Of a stretch of DNA of 64,000 nt, positions 18,858-27,744 are shown one piece after another. The notes under the pieces were generated by a model. It made no database searches, was not told where the DNA came from, and worked only from the letters and a program-made list of their open reading frames with translations. This stretch comes from Leishmania panamensis (lineage: Eukaryota; Euglenozoa; Kinetoplastea; Trypanosomatida; Trypanosomatidae). The stretch is taken from contig NC_025872.1 of NCBI RefSeq assembly GCF_000755165.1, positions 42,792 through 106,791 of the forward strand, in the 5' to 3' direction. Numbering within the stretch: position 1 is the first letter of the stretch; every line of letters begins with the position of its first letter. The translations under genes and the position numbers were made by a program.

Positions 18858-20879
18858 TCAGTCTGTACCACAGCGGCAACGCTCCTCCTCCTCACGCAGC
18901 TCCACCAAATCCTCAAGCCAAACTTTTGGAGTCACCTCAAAGCCGGCTGCGGTGTAGAGACACGTCGGGTCCTCCTTCGCTCTCACCTGCAGTGCGCTAA
19001 GATCGTCGAAGCGGTCCTCCTCGATGAACATCGTACACAGCGCCCTCCAGTAGGGGTAACTTTTGTGTCGGAGCGAAACCCGCGCGTGCTCGCCTGCCAG
19101 TCGACGCGCCTCCACCACGTAGGGCACCATCTTGTCCGCCATTAGCAGCTGAACAGACGTCACCATGTCCTTGTAGATGCGAGGAATGCCCACCAGCGGT
19201 ACCAGTGACGGGTTGGCCGGCTCCCGTCGTAGCAAGTAGGCAAGGATATCGTCCTCCTCTTCCCAGTTAGTGGCCAAGAAGCTGCGCGTAAAGGCGTCGA
19301 CGCCCATCAGAGAGAACATGACGAGTGAGCACAACTCCAGGAGCTCCCCGAGACACTGCAGTGGGAAGATGAGCGATGCGCACAGGTACGTGCACACACT
19401 GGAGTGGGACGATGGCGACGCCTGTGGCGCTGATGACGTCACTGTTTTCGCTAGCTCGTCCATCCGCGTCTTCAGCTTTCGGCGCTGCCGCTGCCAGTGC
19501 GAGCTGTCGGCGTCAAAGGCCCCATGACCGAAGCAGTACTGGCCTAGCTCCGGCGCCTCACCCATCAGAAGTGGAAGAAGAAGCTTTGAAACGACGGTGT
19601 ACATGGGCGGCGCTCCGTCCAGCTCATGGCCATGGATCTTGTCTAGCTTTCGCACCACACCCAACGCCAGGTGAACCACAGCGTTGCTCCTCGCGTAGTT
19701 TGGGAAGATGGCTCTGCCGCCACTGCGGTACACATCCGCAAGCAAGTACCAATCAAACTCCTCCACCTCGTCGAGCTTACTCAAAGCCTGATCGCGCCAC
19801 TGCGCGCTCGCTGCGTACCAGCCTACCAGCGACGCCATCTGCCGTGCCGCCGCGCGGGTCTCCTCCAACGCCTGCTTGTGCACTGCCAGCAGCTCGCGCA
19901 GCCTCAGCAGCTGCTGCCGCATTGACTCAGACGTGACGCGCTGGTCGTACAAGGTGCTGAACAGAACGTCGTTGCGGTCGAGCAAGTTCCACAGAAGAAG
20001 GCGCGCGTAGGGGGAGAGGCCTTTGAGAGAGCCGTACGCATCCAGGTGCGTTGTGAGCACCACATACGCGCGGTGCAGTAGCTCATCATCCACCATGAAG
20101 TCGTCCGCTGCGAAGGTGGCCGCCTTCTTGGGCAAGGAAAAGATGCGGTACTCGTCCAGCGCTGGTTTGCGCTTCTTCGGCTCCGAAAGCTGGATCACTG
20201 TGTTCACCTCGGTATGTGGGTGAAATCGGGGCAGCACCACCTCGAACCCGGCACGCTTGCACGAGCCTTCCTCCACCGAGCGCTTGTCGCCCTCGTAGCG
20301 CGCCGGCATCGGCATCACGAGCGACGTTCGCTCACTGTACGAGTAGCCCTGCACGTCCTCCTCGAGGAGCACCTCGCCCAAGTAGCTCGCCAGCGGGCCG
20401 AACTCGGCCTCCGGGAAGCCCTGCTCCTCCAGGAGGCGCTGCAGAGACCGACAGAGCACCGCGGTCCCACCATCGGCAGCACCCCTGACGCACCCCTGCA
20501 GCATCGCCAAGAAAGCCTCCGTGTACATTTTAAATCTCGTCGCGGACTGCGCGCGCTCCTCCTCCGTGAGGTGCCGCCTCGCAACAGTCCAAATGACTTC
20601 CACGGAGGACGCAAGACTGTCCAGCATAGCGGGCCGCGCCTCCGGTGCCGCCTTGACAAGGGCCAGGCAGGCGCCGTGGATCTCGTGCATCAGACGATAG
20701 AAGAGCACGATGCTCACATCGCTCCAAAGAAAGCTGCCAAAGCTGGTGGCGCCTTCTGACTTTGAGGATGGAGACGGTGGCAGACTTGTCGACATCGCAG
20801 CAACGGAGGCGCCTACGGTTGACGCAAGATCGTCGGCCGACGCAGCCGCGGCACTGTCACGGTCACGTTTGCGCGACAT
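18858..20879 (-). CDS. Trypanosomatid protein of unknown function, possibly nuclear (673 residues)
   Basis: 673 residues from the ATG at 20879; the frame is open 71 codons further upstream, but that part looks like UTR and the start at MSRKRDRD is preferred. The N terminus carries a short basic cluster that could be a nuclear localisation signal, then a Ser/Ala-rich linker. A second basic patch, PKKRKPALDEY at about residue 232, looks like a classic monopartite NLS. The rest is mostly helical, with heptad-like stretches (QQLLRLRELLAVHKQALEETR at about 320-340) and a charged Glu/Arg-rich C terminus (LVELREEEERCRC). No enzyme motif or membrane segment is seen. Nuclear location is inference from the basic clusters only. 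Confidence 0.8.
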   Translation of the reverse strand: MSRKRDRDSAAAASADDLASTVGASVAAMSTSLPPSPSSKSEGATSFGSFLWSDVSIVLFYRLMHEIHGACLALVKAAPEARPAMLDSLASSVEVIWTVARRHLTEEERAQSATRFKMYTEAFLAMLQGCVRGAADGGTAVLCRSLQRLLEEQGFPEAEFGPLASYLGEVLLEEDVQGYSYSERTSLVMPMPARYEGDKRSVEEGSCKRAGFEVVLPRFHPHTEVNTVIQLSEPKKRKPALDEYRIFSLPKKAATFAADDFMVDDELLHRAYVVLTTHLDAYGSLKGLSPYARLLLWNLLDRNDVLFSTLYDQRVTSESMRQQLLRLRELLAVHKQALEETRAAARQMASLVGWYAASAQWRDQALSKLDEVEEFDWYLLADVYRSGGRAIFPNYARSNAVVHLALGVVRKLDKIHGHELDGAPPMYTVVSKLLLPLLMGEAPELGQYCFGHGAFDADSSHWQRQRRKLKTRMDELAKTVTSSAPQASPSSHSSVCTYLCASLIFPLQCLGELLELCSLVMFSLMGVDAFTRSFLATNWEEEDDILAYLLRREPANPSLVPLVGIPRIYKDMVTSVQLLMADKMVPYVVEARRLAGEHARVSLRHKSYPYWRALCTMFIEEDRFDDLSALQVRAKEDPTCLYTAAGFEVTPKVWLEDLVELREEEERCRCGTD

Positions 20880-21771
20880 GACGCGAAGAAACGCCAACTT
20901 AGTGACACTCGCGGTGCTTGTCGCGATGGGGTGCGGTACGTATGTGCGTCTGTATCCTTTGGTGAAGGGCAGAGGGGTGCAGACAGAGGCGCGGGAGACC
21001 CCCTTGGAAGCGCTGTGTAGAGTCAAACGAGGTGATGTACTCGAGGTGGCGGCATCGACGCTCTTCTTGACGTCCGCCTTCCTCTGTAGCACACGCCCCG
21101 CCTTGTCAGTGAGTGTGGGTGCGCTTCAGCTGAGCTGAGACCGTAGAGGCGCTCGCATCGGAGCGGCGAGAGCGAATAGGGAGGAAAACATGAGAAGTAA
21201 AGGAGAGGCGCTGCAGACGCCATTGCGTTCGACGTAAACCCAGGCGGGGTCTAGTGTACGGTGAGGGCGTGGGTAAAGAGGCAAAATCAGCTTGTTCATT
21301 CCTCATCCCCCTTCATCGCCTGTACCACACCTGTTGGTGGCCCTGAATGGGGGAGGGGGGGTACAACCAAAGGCGCCACGTCTTCTCAATTGAGAGAGAG
21401 GGACGGGGCGGGCAGTGACTCTCCGCATGCATCCGTGAGTGGCTCGTTTTAGAGAGGAGTCTTCATGTTCAGCGTTTATGCCACCACAGGAAGCCAACAA
21501 CAGAAGCTGGGAAGCCCCGCAACGGCCTCACTGGCCCCGGGCGTCGGCTGCTCTGTGGCAGATAGAGGGGGGAAGACCCAGTAGAGGAAGAAGATCAAGC
21601 CGCAGCAGGGACGACATCCACGTGTGCACAGATGTCTGCAGCCCTGTGTGCATACGTGTGCAAGGAAGCCCCACCACTCTCGTTCTGCATCATGTAGATC
21701 CATGCATGCGCGTCTCTCTCACGTCCAGTATAACAAAAGCATAAAAGAGACGAAGGGACGACGAAGAGGGC
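20880..21771. other. Intergenic: 5' flank of the 673-residue protein gene and EngA 3' flank
   Basis: A G-rich purine stretch at about 21345-21361 and scattered purine runs occur. The sequence immediately upstream of 20879 lacks a strong pyrimidine tract in the sense direction, so no acceptor is called. No gene is seen. Confidence 0.5.
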
Positions 21772-23601
21772 TCAGATGTAGTCTGGATTAGAGTCCCTCA
21801 CCTCCTGCACGATCCGCAGTGGCACACCACGGAAGCCGAATTCCTCGGTGATGGCGTTCTTCATCATCTCCTGCAGTGCCTTGGGCAACTGGTTCTCCTC
21901 CTTCTTTGTTTGCAGCTGCAAGAGAAAGGTGGGTGGACGGGTGCTGATCTGCGTAATGCGTCCAACCCGTGCGACATGGTATGGTAGGATCACGGACTTC
22001 TCCAACTTGCGCCAGAACTTGGTCAACTCTGAACGACGCACGCGCTTATTCCACGTGTCGTACAGCTCCAGCACCTGGTCCATGAGCAAGGTCAGATTCA
22101 TGCCAGTGTGCGCGGAGACGACTACAGCGCTGCTATACTTCACCTCCTGGACCTGCCGCTTGATCTTGAAGTCGATGGCCTCGGCGGTTGCGCTTTGGTC
22201 GAGCACCGCATCCCACTTGTTTGCGCACAGCACAAACGGGCGGCCCTCTTGCGCGACCGTGTGCAGGATGGACATGTCGTACTTGTTCGGATGGCCCTCT
22301 GTGGCGTCGAACACCACAATCACCACGTGCGCGTAGCGAATCTCCTTCAGCGAGAGGTTGTGGATGCAACTGAGGAACTCACGGTCAGTACGGTACCGCT
22401 GGCGCGCCAGCCCGGCTGTGTCGATCAGCTTCAGCTTCTTCCCCTTATAGGCGCAGGGGATTTCGATGGGGTCGCGGGTCGTGTTTGTCGCGTCAGCGGC
22501 GCGGTTCCGCTCGTAGCCGAGAAGACGGTTCACAAGGCTTGTCTTGCCGCTATTCGTTCGACCGACGATGGCCACGCGAATGTACTGCTCGGTGCAGTTG
22601 CGATCCCGAATCTCCTCCATGGCCGCCTCGTCGCCGCTCATGGCGAGATCTTCGATATCCCAGTCGTTCTCCACTTTGCGCATGGCGTGGATGTGATAGA
22701 GTGGCTCGAGCAGGGCTGACAGCATGTCGAGTCCCTCCCGTTTGCGCGCTGAGAATGGAATACCGTTGCCGAGGCCGAGGTGGTTGTACACGTCCAGCAC
22801 GAGCGCCTCATCCTCCTCCGGCACGAGGTCCATTTTGTTGATCAGCAGGCACGCTGGTAGCTTCTTGGCGGCCAGGTACTGGATCAAGTCGTGCTCCTCC
22901 GTAGACACGTCCTCATCCACGGCCGTGACGAAGATTGCGGCGTCGGCCGTCTCGACGGTGCGAAATGCCTCCTCGACCAACTTGCCACCAACGAGTCCAG
23001 GTGTGTCGATGATGGTGAAGTGCAGGTCGTTCAGCACGGCGTGGGCCTCCACGCAGTCGCGTGTGATGCCGTTGAAGTCCTTCACAATGTTCTTCTTCGC
23101 CGGCATCGTGGGGTCCTGGCAGAGCAGATTAAAGAGCGACGACTTTCCGCTGTTCATGCGACCGACAATGGCAACGCGAAGACGCTGATCACCCAGCGTC
23201 TTGACGACCGGTGTCCAGCCGGCCACGCGCCGGCGCTGCTCGTCAGTACGTTTGGCGTCTCCCATGGCGGGGGAGATGTCATTCAATCGGCTTCCCGACC
23301 GCTTCACCTCCTCGAGCCAGTTAAAGTGAAGACCACTTCTGATTTGTGTACGCCGGGGTAACGCATTCACAAACTCCGGGGGTCCCTTCGCCGTCGACGT
23401 CGCACTCGTCGCCGCTCCACCGGAGGAAGTCGAAAGGGACGATGCACGCCGAGTAGACATTGACGAAAAGCCGCGACAGGCGCTCCCGAGAGAGGCGGAT
23501 GTCGACATAACGGCAGGGCACGAGCTCACCAGCAGGCGACGTGCACGTGAATCGCCCCACAGTGTGGGGGAAGCGAAAGAGACGAGACGTCCAAGACGCA
23601 T
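21772..23601 (-). CDS. EngA: EngA/Der-type double GTPase, probably mitochondrial
   Basis: 609 residues with two complete G domains in tandem, the defining layout of EngA/Der. Domain 1: P-loop GRMNSGKSS at 147-155, DTPG at 199-202, NKMD at 255-258. Domain 2: P-loop GRTNSGKTS at 347-355, DTAG at 394-397, NKWD at 461-464. A C-terminal KH-like domain follows (about 520-609). The first 80-100 residues are Arg/Ser/Ala-rich and lack acidic residues, as in a mitochondrial presequence. Bacterial EngA matures the large ribosomal subunit; T. brucei mt-EngA is an assembly factor of the mitoribosomal large subunit. Length beyond the bacterial 450-490 is explained by the presequence and an acidic linker between the G domains (about 305-335). 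Confidence 0.94.
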   Translation of the reverse strand: MRLGRLVSFASPTLWGDSRARRLLVSSCPAVMSTSASLGSACRGFSSMSTRRASSLSTSSGGAATSATSTAKGPPEFVNALPRRTQIRSGLHFNWLEEVKRSGSRLNDISPAMGDAKRTDEQRRRVAGWTPVVKTLGDQRLRVAIVGRMNSGKSSLFNLLCQDPTMPAKKNIVKDFNGITRDCVEAHAVLNDLHFTIIDTPGLVGGKLVEEAFRTVETADAAIFVTAVDEDVSTEEHDLIQYLAAKKLPACLLINKMDLVPEEDEALVLDVYNHLGLGNGIPFSARKREGLDMLSALLEPLYHIHAMRKVENDWDIEDLAMSGDEAAMEEIRDRNCTEQYIRVAIVGRTNSGKTSLVNRLLGYERNRAADATNTTRDPIEIPCAYKGKKLKLIDTAGLARQRYRTDREFLSCIHNLSLKEIRYAHVVIVVFDATEGHPNKYDMSILHTVAQEGRPFVLCANKWDAVLDQSATAEAIDFKIKRQVQEVKYSSAVVVSAHTGMNLTLLMDQVLELYDTWNKRVRRSELTKFWRKLEKSVILPYHVARVGRITQISTRPPTFLLQLQTKKEENQLPKALQEMMKNAITEEFGFRGVPLRIVQEVRDSNPDYI

Positions 23602-24433
23602 TGCAGAGGAGTGACGCGGACTAGCTGAGTGGTTAACTCCCTTTCGTGCGCGAGCTCCTCCTCGCTGGCAAAGACGCTTTGAGTGTCGGCCGTCGGGTGT
23701 GACGAATCACGAGCGACGCGACGAGGTGAGTGGAGAGAGGCCCTCCGCCGCAGAGCAGAAGACAAAGAAGAGGGGAGGAGAGCACTGATTGTATGTTCAG
23801 AGGGAGAGAAAAAATCTGCGCGTGCTCGAGAGCACATCATGTCGTTCCACAGTGCACGCACATTCCACTAGTTGGCTCGCACGTGAAAACTCACCGGGTG
23901 ACGGGGAGGCTGAGGTGGCAAAGAGTAAAGAAGAATGAACGAGGGAGCGCACAAGTGAAGCGGTGGAGTCCACGCGCCAGTCCTCCCCGTTCCTATTTCA
24001 AAGACACGCTCTTCTTGCTTCCGCCGCTGCTCGTTTCCGCCTCGTCCGTAGAGCTAAGCAGGTCACAGCACACTGTCAGCAGCGCATGCTGCCGCTGCTT
24101 GTTTCGCTACCTCAGACTACTGCACCTCCCCTTGCTCGAGCACACACCAACGCACTCAGGGGCAACACAACGAGGGACGGAGAGAGAGGAGTGCAAGAGA
24201 ACACAAGAAGCGAGGGTTACGATGCGGGGAAAAAGAGGTAAAAATGCGTGAGTGCGACAGGAGTAGCATGTCGACGCAGAAACGAGGAGCCGCCCTTTAG
24301 CGATCCCCGTCTTCCTCGGCTCTGTCGCTGTTTCGCGGGTGGCGTGGGGGGGGGGGGCAGGAGGATTGACGAGAGGCACTCAAGACGCAGAGGAACGGAA
24401 GACGGGGTGGCGAAGGGTACCTCAGCCATCACG
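23602..24433. other. Intergenic: EngA 5' flank and 3' flank of a small protein gene
   Basis: Purine-rich at about 23710-23820 on the given strand. A 12-G run lies at 24346-24357. No gene supported; a D-arm-like string near 23625 was rejected as a tRNA. Confidence 0.55.
24346..24357. repeat. G12 homopolymer
   Basis: Uninterrupted run of twelve G on the given strand (C on the sense strand), in the 3' flank of the gene at 24434-25030. Confidence 0.85.
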
Positions 24434-25030
24434 CTACGTATTCTTCAGGTAGCTCTTCAGCTTTGCTGTTAGCATTGCCTTGGTTGCCTCATTTTTCGCG
24501 GTGGGCACACACGTCTCAAGCAGGTAAGTCGCCAGGTCCTCATGCCCAGGAAGAGAGTCGAGAACGAGCTGAACAAGCTCTTCATCGGGCGCCCTCTTAC
24601 TGAGCTCACGGCGTACGACTGTCACAATTGGGCGCCCATCCCCCGAGTCAAAGCACTTGGCCGCCAACAGCGCCTTCACCGCCTCGGTGTCGATGTGGTC
24701 GCACGCCGTCATGAAGAGCTCGTCAAGATGCTCCTTCCGGATGGTGTCAGGGGCGTCCCTCATAAGATGGAACAGCGTGCTGAGTGGAAGCACGCTGGAG
24801 TGTATGATCGCCGTACTGACGAGAATGGCGAGCTGGTGGTCATTCGCCTTCTTGGCAAATGCCATCGTCGTTGACGGGTCCCACTGACGCTCGACAAGGT
24901 CAACAAATATCGTATCGCTCATGTTCTCCGCCACAAACTCGGGGTCCTGGATGAGCTCCTTCATCTGCTCCACATTATGGTTGCACACGCACATCTGCAG
25001 CTTTGATTCAAAGGACTGCCGCTGACCCAT
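24434..25030 (-). CDS. Small helical protein of unknown function with a possible myristoylation site
   Basis: 198 residues, not recognised. The N terminus MGQRQS fits the N-myristoylation pattern Met-Gly-x-x-x-Ser, with Gly2 exposed after Met removal; Cys14 and Cys16 lie nearby and could be acylated, though that is conjecture. The rest is all-helical with repeating units of about 30-35 residues (for example PLSTLFHLMRDAPD, DELFMTACDHIDTEAVKALL, EELVQLVLDSLPGHEDL), reminiscent of an ankyrin- or ARM-like solenoid without clear consensus. No transmembrane segment. The clean start follows the Kozak-neutral ATG at 25030. Confidence 0.8.
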   Translation of the reverse strand: MGQRQSFESKLQMCVCNHNVEQMKELIQDPEFVAENMSDTIFVDLVERQWDPSTTMAFAKKANDHQLAILVSTAIIHSSVLPLSTLFHLMRDAPDTIRKEHLDELFMTACDHIDTEAVKALLAAKCFDSGDGRPIVTVVRRELSKRAPDEELVQLVLDSLPGHEDLATYLLETCVPTAKNEATKAMLTAKLKSYLKNT

Positions 25031-26207
25031 GACAGTGGGGCCGCACAGTGTGCGCGTCTGGACGTGTGGAGAAGCGTATGGGCGCTGAGAAAGGCGTACT
25101 CACCATGTGCGATGCGTCTCACGCTCAGGTTGCCAACAACACTTGCCTCCACCAGTGTGTTGCGGAGGGGAAATGACAGCTGGAGGAACACAGATGAAGA
25201 ACAGCACCATGCCAGTCTCCTGTGGTAGTGCCGAATGTGCCAGTATAGGACCTTGAGAGCACAGAGATGCTACGGCAGTGGCCGCCGCGGGCGCTGACGC
25301 TCGTGTGCGTGTTTCTCGTATGTGTGTATGTGAGAGAGAGAGAGAGAGCGGGACCACACGACTGAGTGAGGAAGAGGCTGTGCACTCTGTTTGAGAGGCG
25401 GGAAAAGGGGGTGTGGCAAAGCGGTGGGGAGACGTGACGAGGGGTAAGGCGTGTGAGCTGAAGCTGGGAAAAAGAGGAAGAGGAGGTGGTGGACCGCATT
25501 CCCCGGTGTGCGCCAGAATCAAAGGAAAGCACACGGCGTGGCAGAGACCACGTGAAAGAGGAAGTAGAGGGAGCCCTCACACACAACACCCACAGAGGGA
25601 GAGAGCGACAGGCGCCACTTGGCCGCGCTTAGGGATGCCACTCCCCAGTCAGTCGAGTCGAGATCACAGTATTACGCCAACAACAAGAGTAGCAGGAGGG
25701 GCAGCTTCATGAAGACGGAGGGAAGTGAAAGCCAAGCGGCCTGAGAGGCACCAGTACAGGTCACACGTAGCAGCAAGTCTGCAGGGCTTCCGCGTTGGTT
25801 TTACTACCCCTTTGCACTCAATCTCCCCCATCTCTGATAACCACCAACGCCTCAGCACATCCGTCAGCTGCAGCTTCAGAGCGCAACGTTGACCCATTCT
25901 ACACTTTCGTTACCCGTGGTGGTCGTTGCTTCGGCTGCGTCAACGGGAAAGCACTCGAACCCTAGCAGACGCGCGCACGCACATCCAAACAACAAGTACA
26001 ACACTGCAGCCACAAACATTTGACGTGCCCGTGTGCGGGCGTCTGCGCTTGAACAAGTGGGACGGTGCCTGAGAGCATGCTCGCAACATGGTTGCGAGAG
26101 GGCGCATCAGCAATGAGGCTATTGAACCCATCCACCGCGACAGAGCTTACTAGCGCAGCCAGCAGACAACCATCTCACCCAGCACCCGCCTATCTGCTCA
26201 CTACCTC
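25031..26207. other. Intergenic: small helical protein gene 5' flank and CFIm25 3' flank
   Basis: Contains a perfect (GA)n tract at 25332-25348 and purine-rich sequence at 25390-25490, both pyrimidine-rich in the sense direction. No coding region is supported. Confidence 0.55.
25332..25348. repeat. (GA)n microsatellite
   Basis: Seventeen bases of uninterrupted GA dinucleotides on the given strand; CT on the sense strand, so it may serve as part of a splice tract. Confidence 0.85.
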
Positions 26208-27023
26208 TCAGTACTCAGTGCTGCAGTAGTTGATGAGCACGCGCGAGAGGAGCACCGGCAGACTCGAAATGATCGGACCGTACTTGCTGGAGTTCTCGTA
26301 CAGATCGAAGAGCGGTGCTGCCACCAGCTCCACGCCCTCCTGCACCATGTTAAAGTATACCGTTGGCTCAACGTGTACGAGGTAAACCGTGCGCACTTCC
26401 CGTACACTGCTCGCCGCGATATGTGCTGGAACGTATGGGTACATGTGCGGTGTGAAGTACGGCCGATACCACGTCGACAACACCTCCCCGATACGGAAGA
26501 AGCGACCCGCCTTGGACGCGTTATGCGCCATGCCAACATCCACGACCGTGTCAGAGTTACCGGTGTTCGCCACCTCAGAAGCTCCGGCTGGCGTCTTCGC
26601 TTCGTTCAACAAGTGCCGGCCCAACTTGCGCAGTAGACAGCCTTCCTCTGCCTCGCCACGGCGACAGCGGCCGCCCGGCAGGCGATACATGACCTCAGCG
26701 TTCATGTTGGACGGCGGCACGGTACGCATACCGTCCGCATCGCGACTCCTCGCGTTTATCTGCTTCATGAGGAGAACGTGGGGGTGGCGGTGGAGGTGGA
26801 CGAGAAGCACGCCCTCGACGGAGTGCACACACAGCTCTTCCTCACACCGCTTCTTCAAGGTTAGCAACTTTTCAATGGCGTTTCGGGGTCGAAGTAGAGC
26901 AGAGCTGCCAATGCCAGCGTTGACTTTGCGTCCCGACACTCCGCCGTTGCGGTTGGAAACATCCACTGAAGCCTGAGTGTAGTTCTCCACCGGGTAGACG
27001 TCGAGCTTCGCTTTTAGCGACAT
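26208..27023 (-). CDS. CFIM25: Cleavage factor Im 25 kDa subunit (CFIm25/NUDT21-like)
   Basis: 271 residues from the ATG at 27023; the family N terminus begins just here and the 117 upstream in-frame codons are splice-tract sequence. It aligns along its length with CFIm25: DVYPVENYT at 8-16, EGVLLVHLHRHPHVLL at about 70-85, the degenerate nudix box beginning RLPGGRCRRGE, then WYRPYFTPHMYPYVPAHI, and the family signature VAAPLFDLYENSSKYGPIISSLP near the C terminus. CFIm25 has a nudix fold without hydrolase activity and recognises UGUA elements as a dimer in pre-mRNA 3'-end processing. The protein is longer than the human 227 residues because of an insert of about 35 residues (about 140-180). 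In trypanosomatids polyadenylation is coupled to trans-splicing. Confidence 0.92.
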   Translation of the reverse strand: MSLKAKLDVYPVENYTQASVDVSNRNGGVSGRKVNAGIGSSALLRPRNAIEKLLTLKKRCEEELCVHSVEGVLLVHLHRHPHVLLMKQINARSRDADGMRTVPPSNMNAEVMYRLPGGRCRRGEAEEGCLLRKLGRHLLNEAKTPAGASEVANTGNSDTVVDVGMAHNASKAGRFFRIGEVLSTWYRPYFTPHMYPYVPAHIAASSVREVRTVYLVHVEPTVYFNMVQEGVELVAAPLFDLYENSSKYGPIISSLPVLLSRVLINYCSTEY

Positions 27024-27744
27024 TGCCGCGCCTGTGCAATAGGCCCCTCTATGCGTGTAGGCGGGTGGATAGGCGAGGCACAGAGAGGCGCCGAAGAGGA
27101 GTAGGTGCACATAGGTGCAAGTGCACGAACACCGCAGTCCAGCCAGCTCAACAGTTGCATTTATCCGGAAAGAGGAGAAGAGGAACGAAGAGGAACGTAG
27201 AAGGAAGACGCGATAGAGAGCGACTGACGGACAGCCCCGCACCTTTCCCTTGGTGATGGTGTCTCGAGCCGCATGTGCGGTGCACGAAGTCGTGCCGTGG
27301 TTGACGTTTGACCACGCCTCTTGCGAGACACAGAGAGGCGCCCACAAAGAGAGAGAAAGCGCCTTGATGCGCAACCGCCACTACCACAACCCCACAGTGA
27401 GGGAAACAGACATCAGGGCCCACCGGCAAAAGTGAGTGCAGTGTTGGAGAAGGCTGGCGTGGCATACGGGCAGGTAGAGCCGCAGAGAAGAGGGGGACAA
27501 GCGGAGAGAGCAAGAAAAGGGTGCACTGGAGGTAACGGGCAACTTCACGACGCTCACACAGGATACGAAGGCCAGAGAAGGAGGGAAATACAGTAAAAGA
27601 GGGAGTGCGTAGCAGCACAGGTTGCAGCACTGAGCACAGCTGCCACCCCAAGCAGCGCCATGCTCTCCTCAACTTGCCGTGTTTCCTTGCACTCCTCCCG
27701 TTACCCCCACCCCCTACCAGAAGCGACCTTATCTTTCAGGGGGT
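27024..27744. other. Intergenic: CFIm25 5' flank and aminopeptidase 3' flank
   Basis: A purine tract at about 27164-27215 on the given strand supplies the CFIm25 splice tract. The rest is the presumed 3' UTR of the aminopeptidase gene. Nothing else is recognised. Confidence 0.55.
27147..27148 (-). promoter_or_regulatory. Predicted spliced-leader acceptor AG for CFIm25
   Basis: A sense tract of repeated TCCTCTTC units (complement of 27164-27215) is followed by the first AG in GTTGAG. The predicted 5' UTR is about 123 nt. Confidence 0.4.

Noticed and set aside
23618..23700. A tRNA-like string (GACTAGCTGAGTGGTTA) resembling the D arm of a Leu or Ser tRNA
   Set aside because: No B-box (GGTTCGANTCC-like), acceptor-stem pairing or anticodon arm follows at the right distance.
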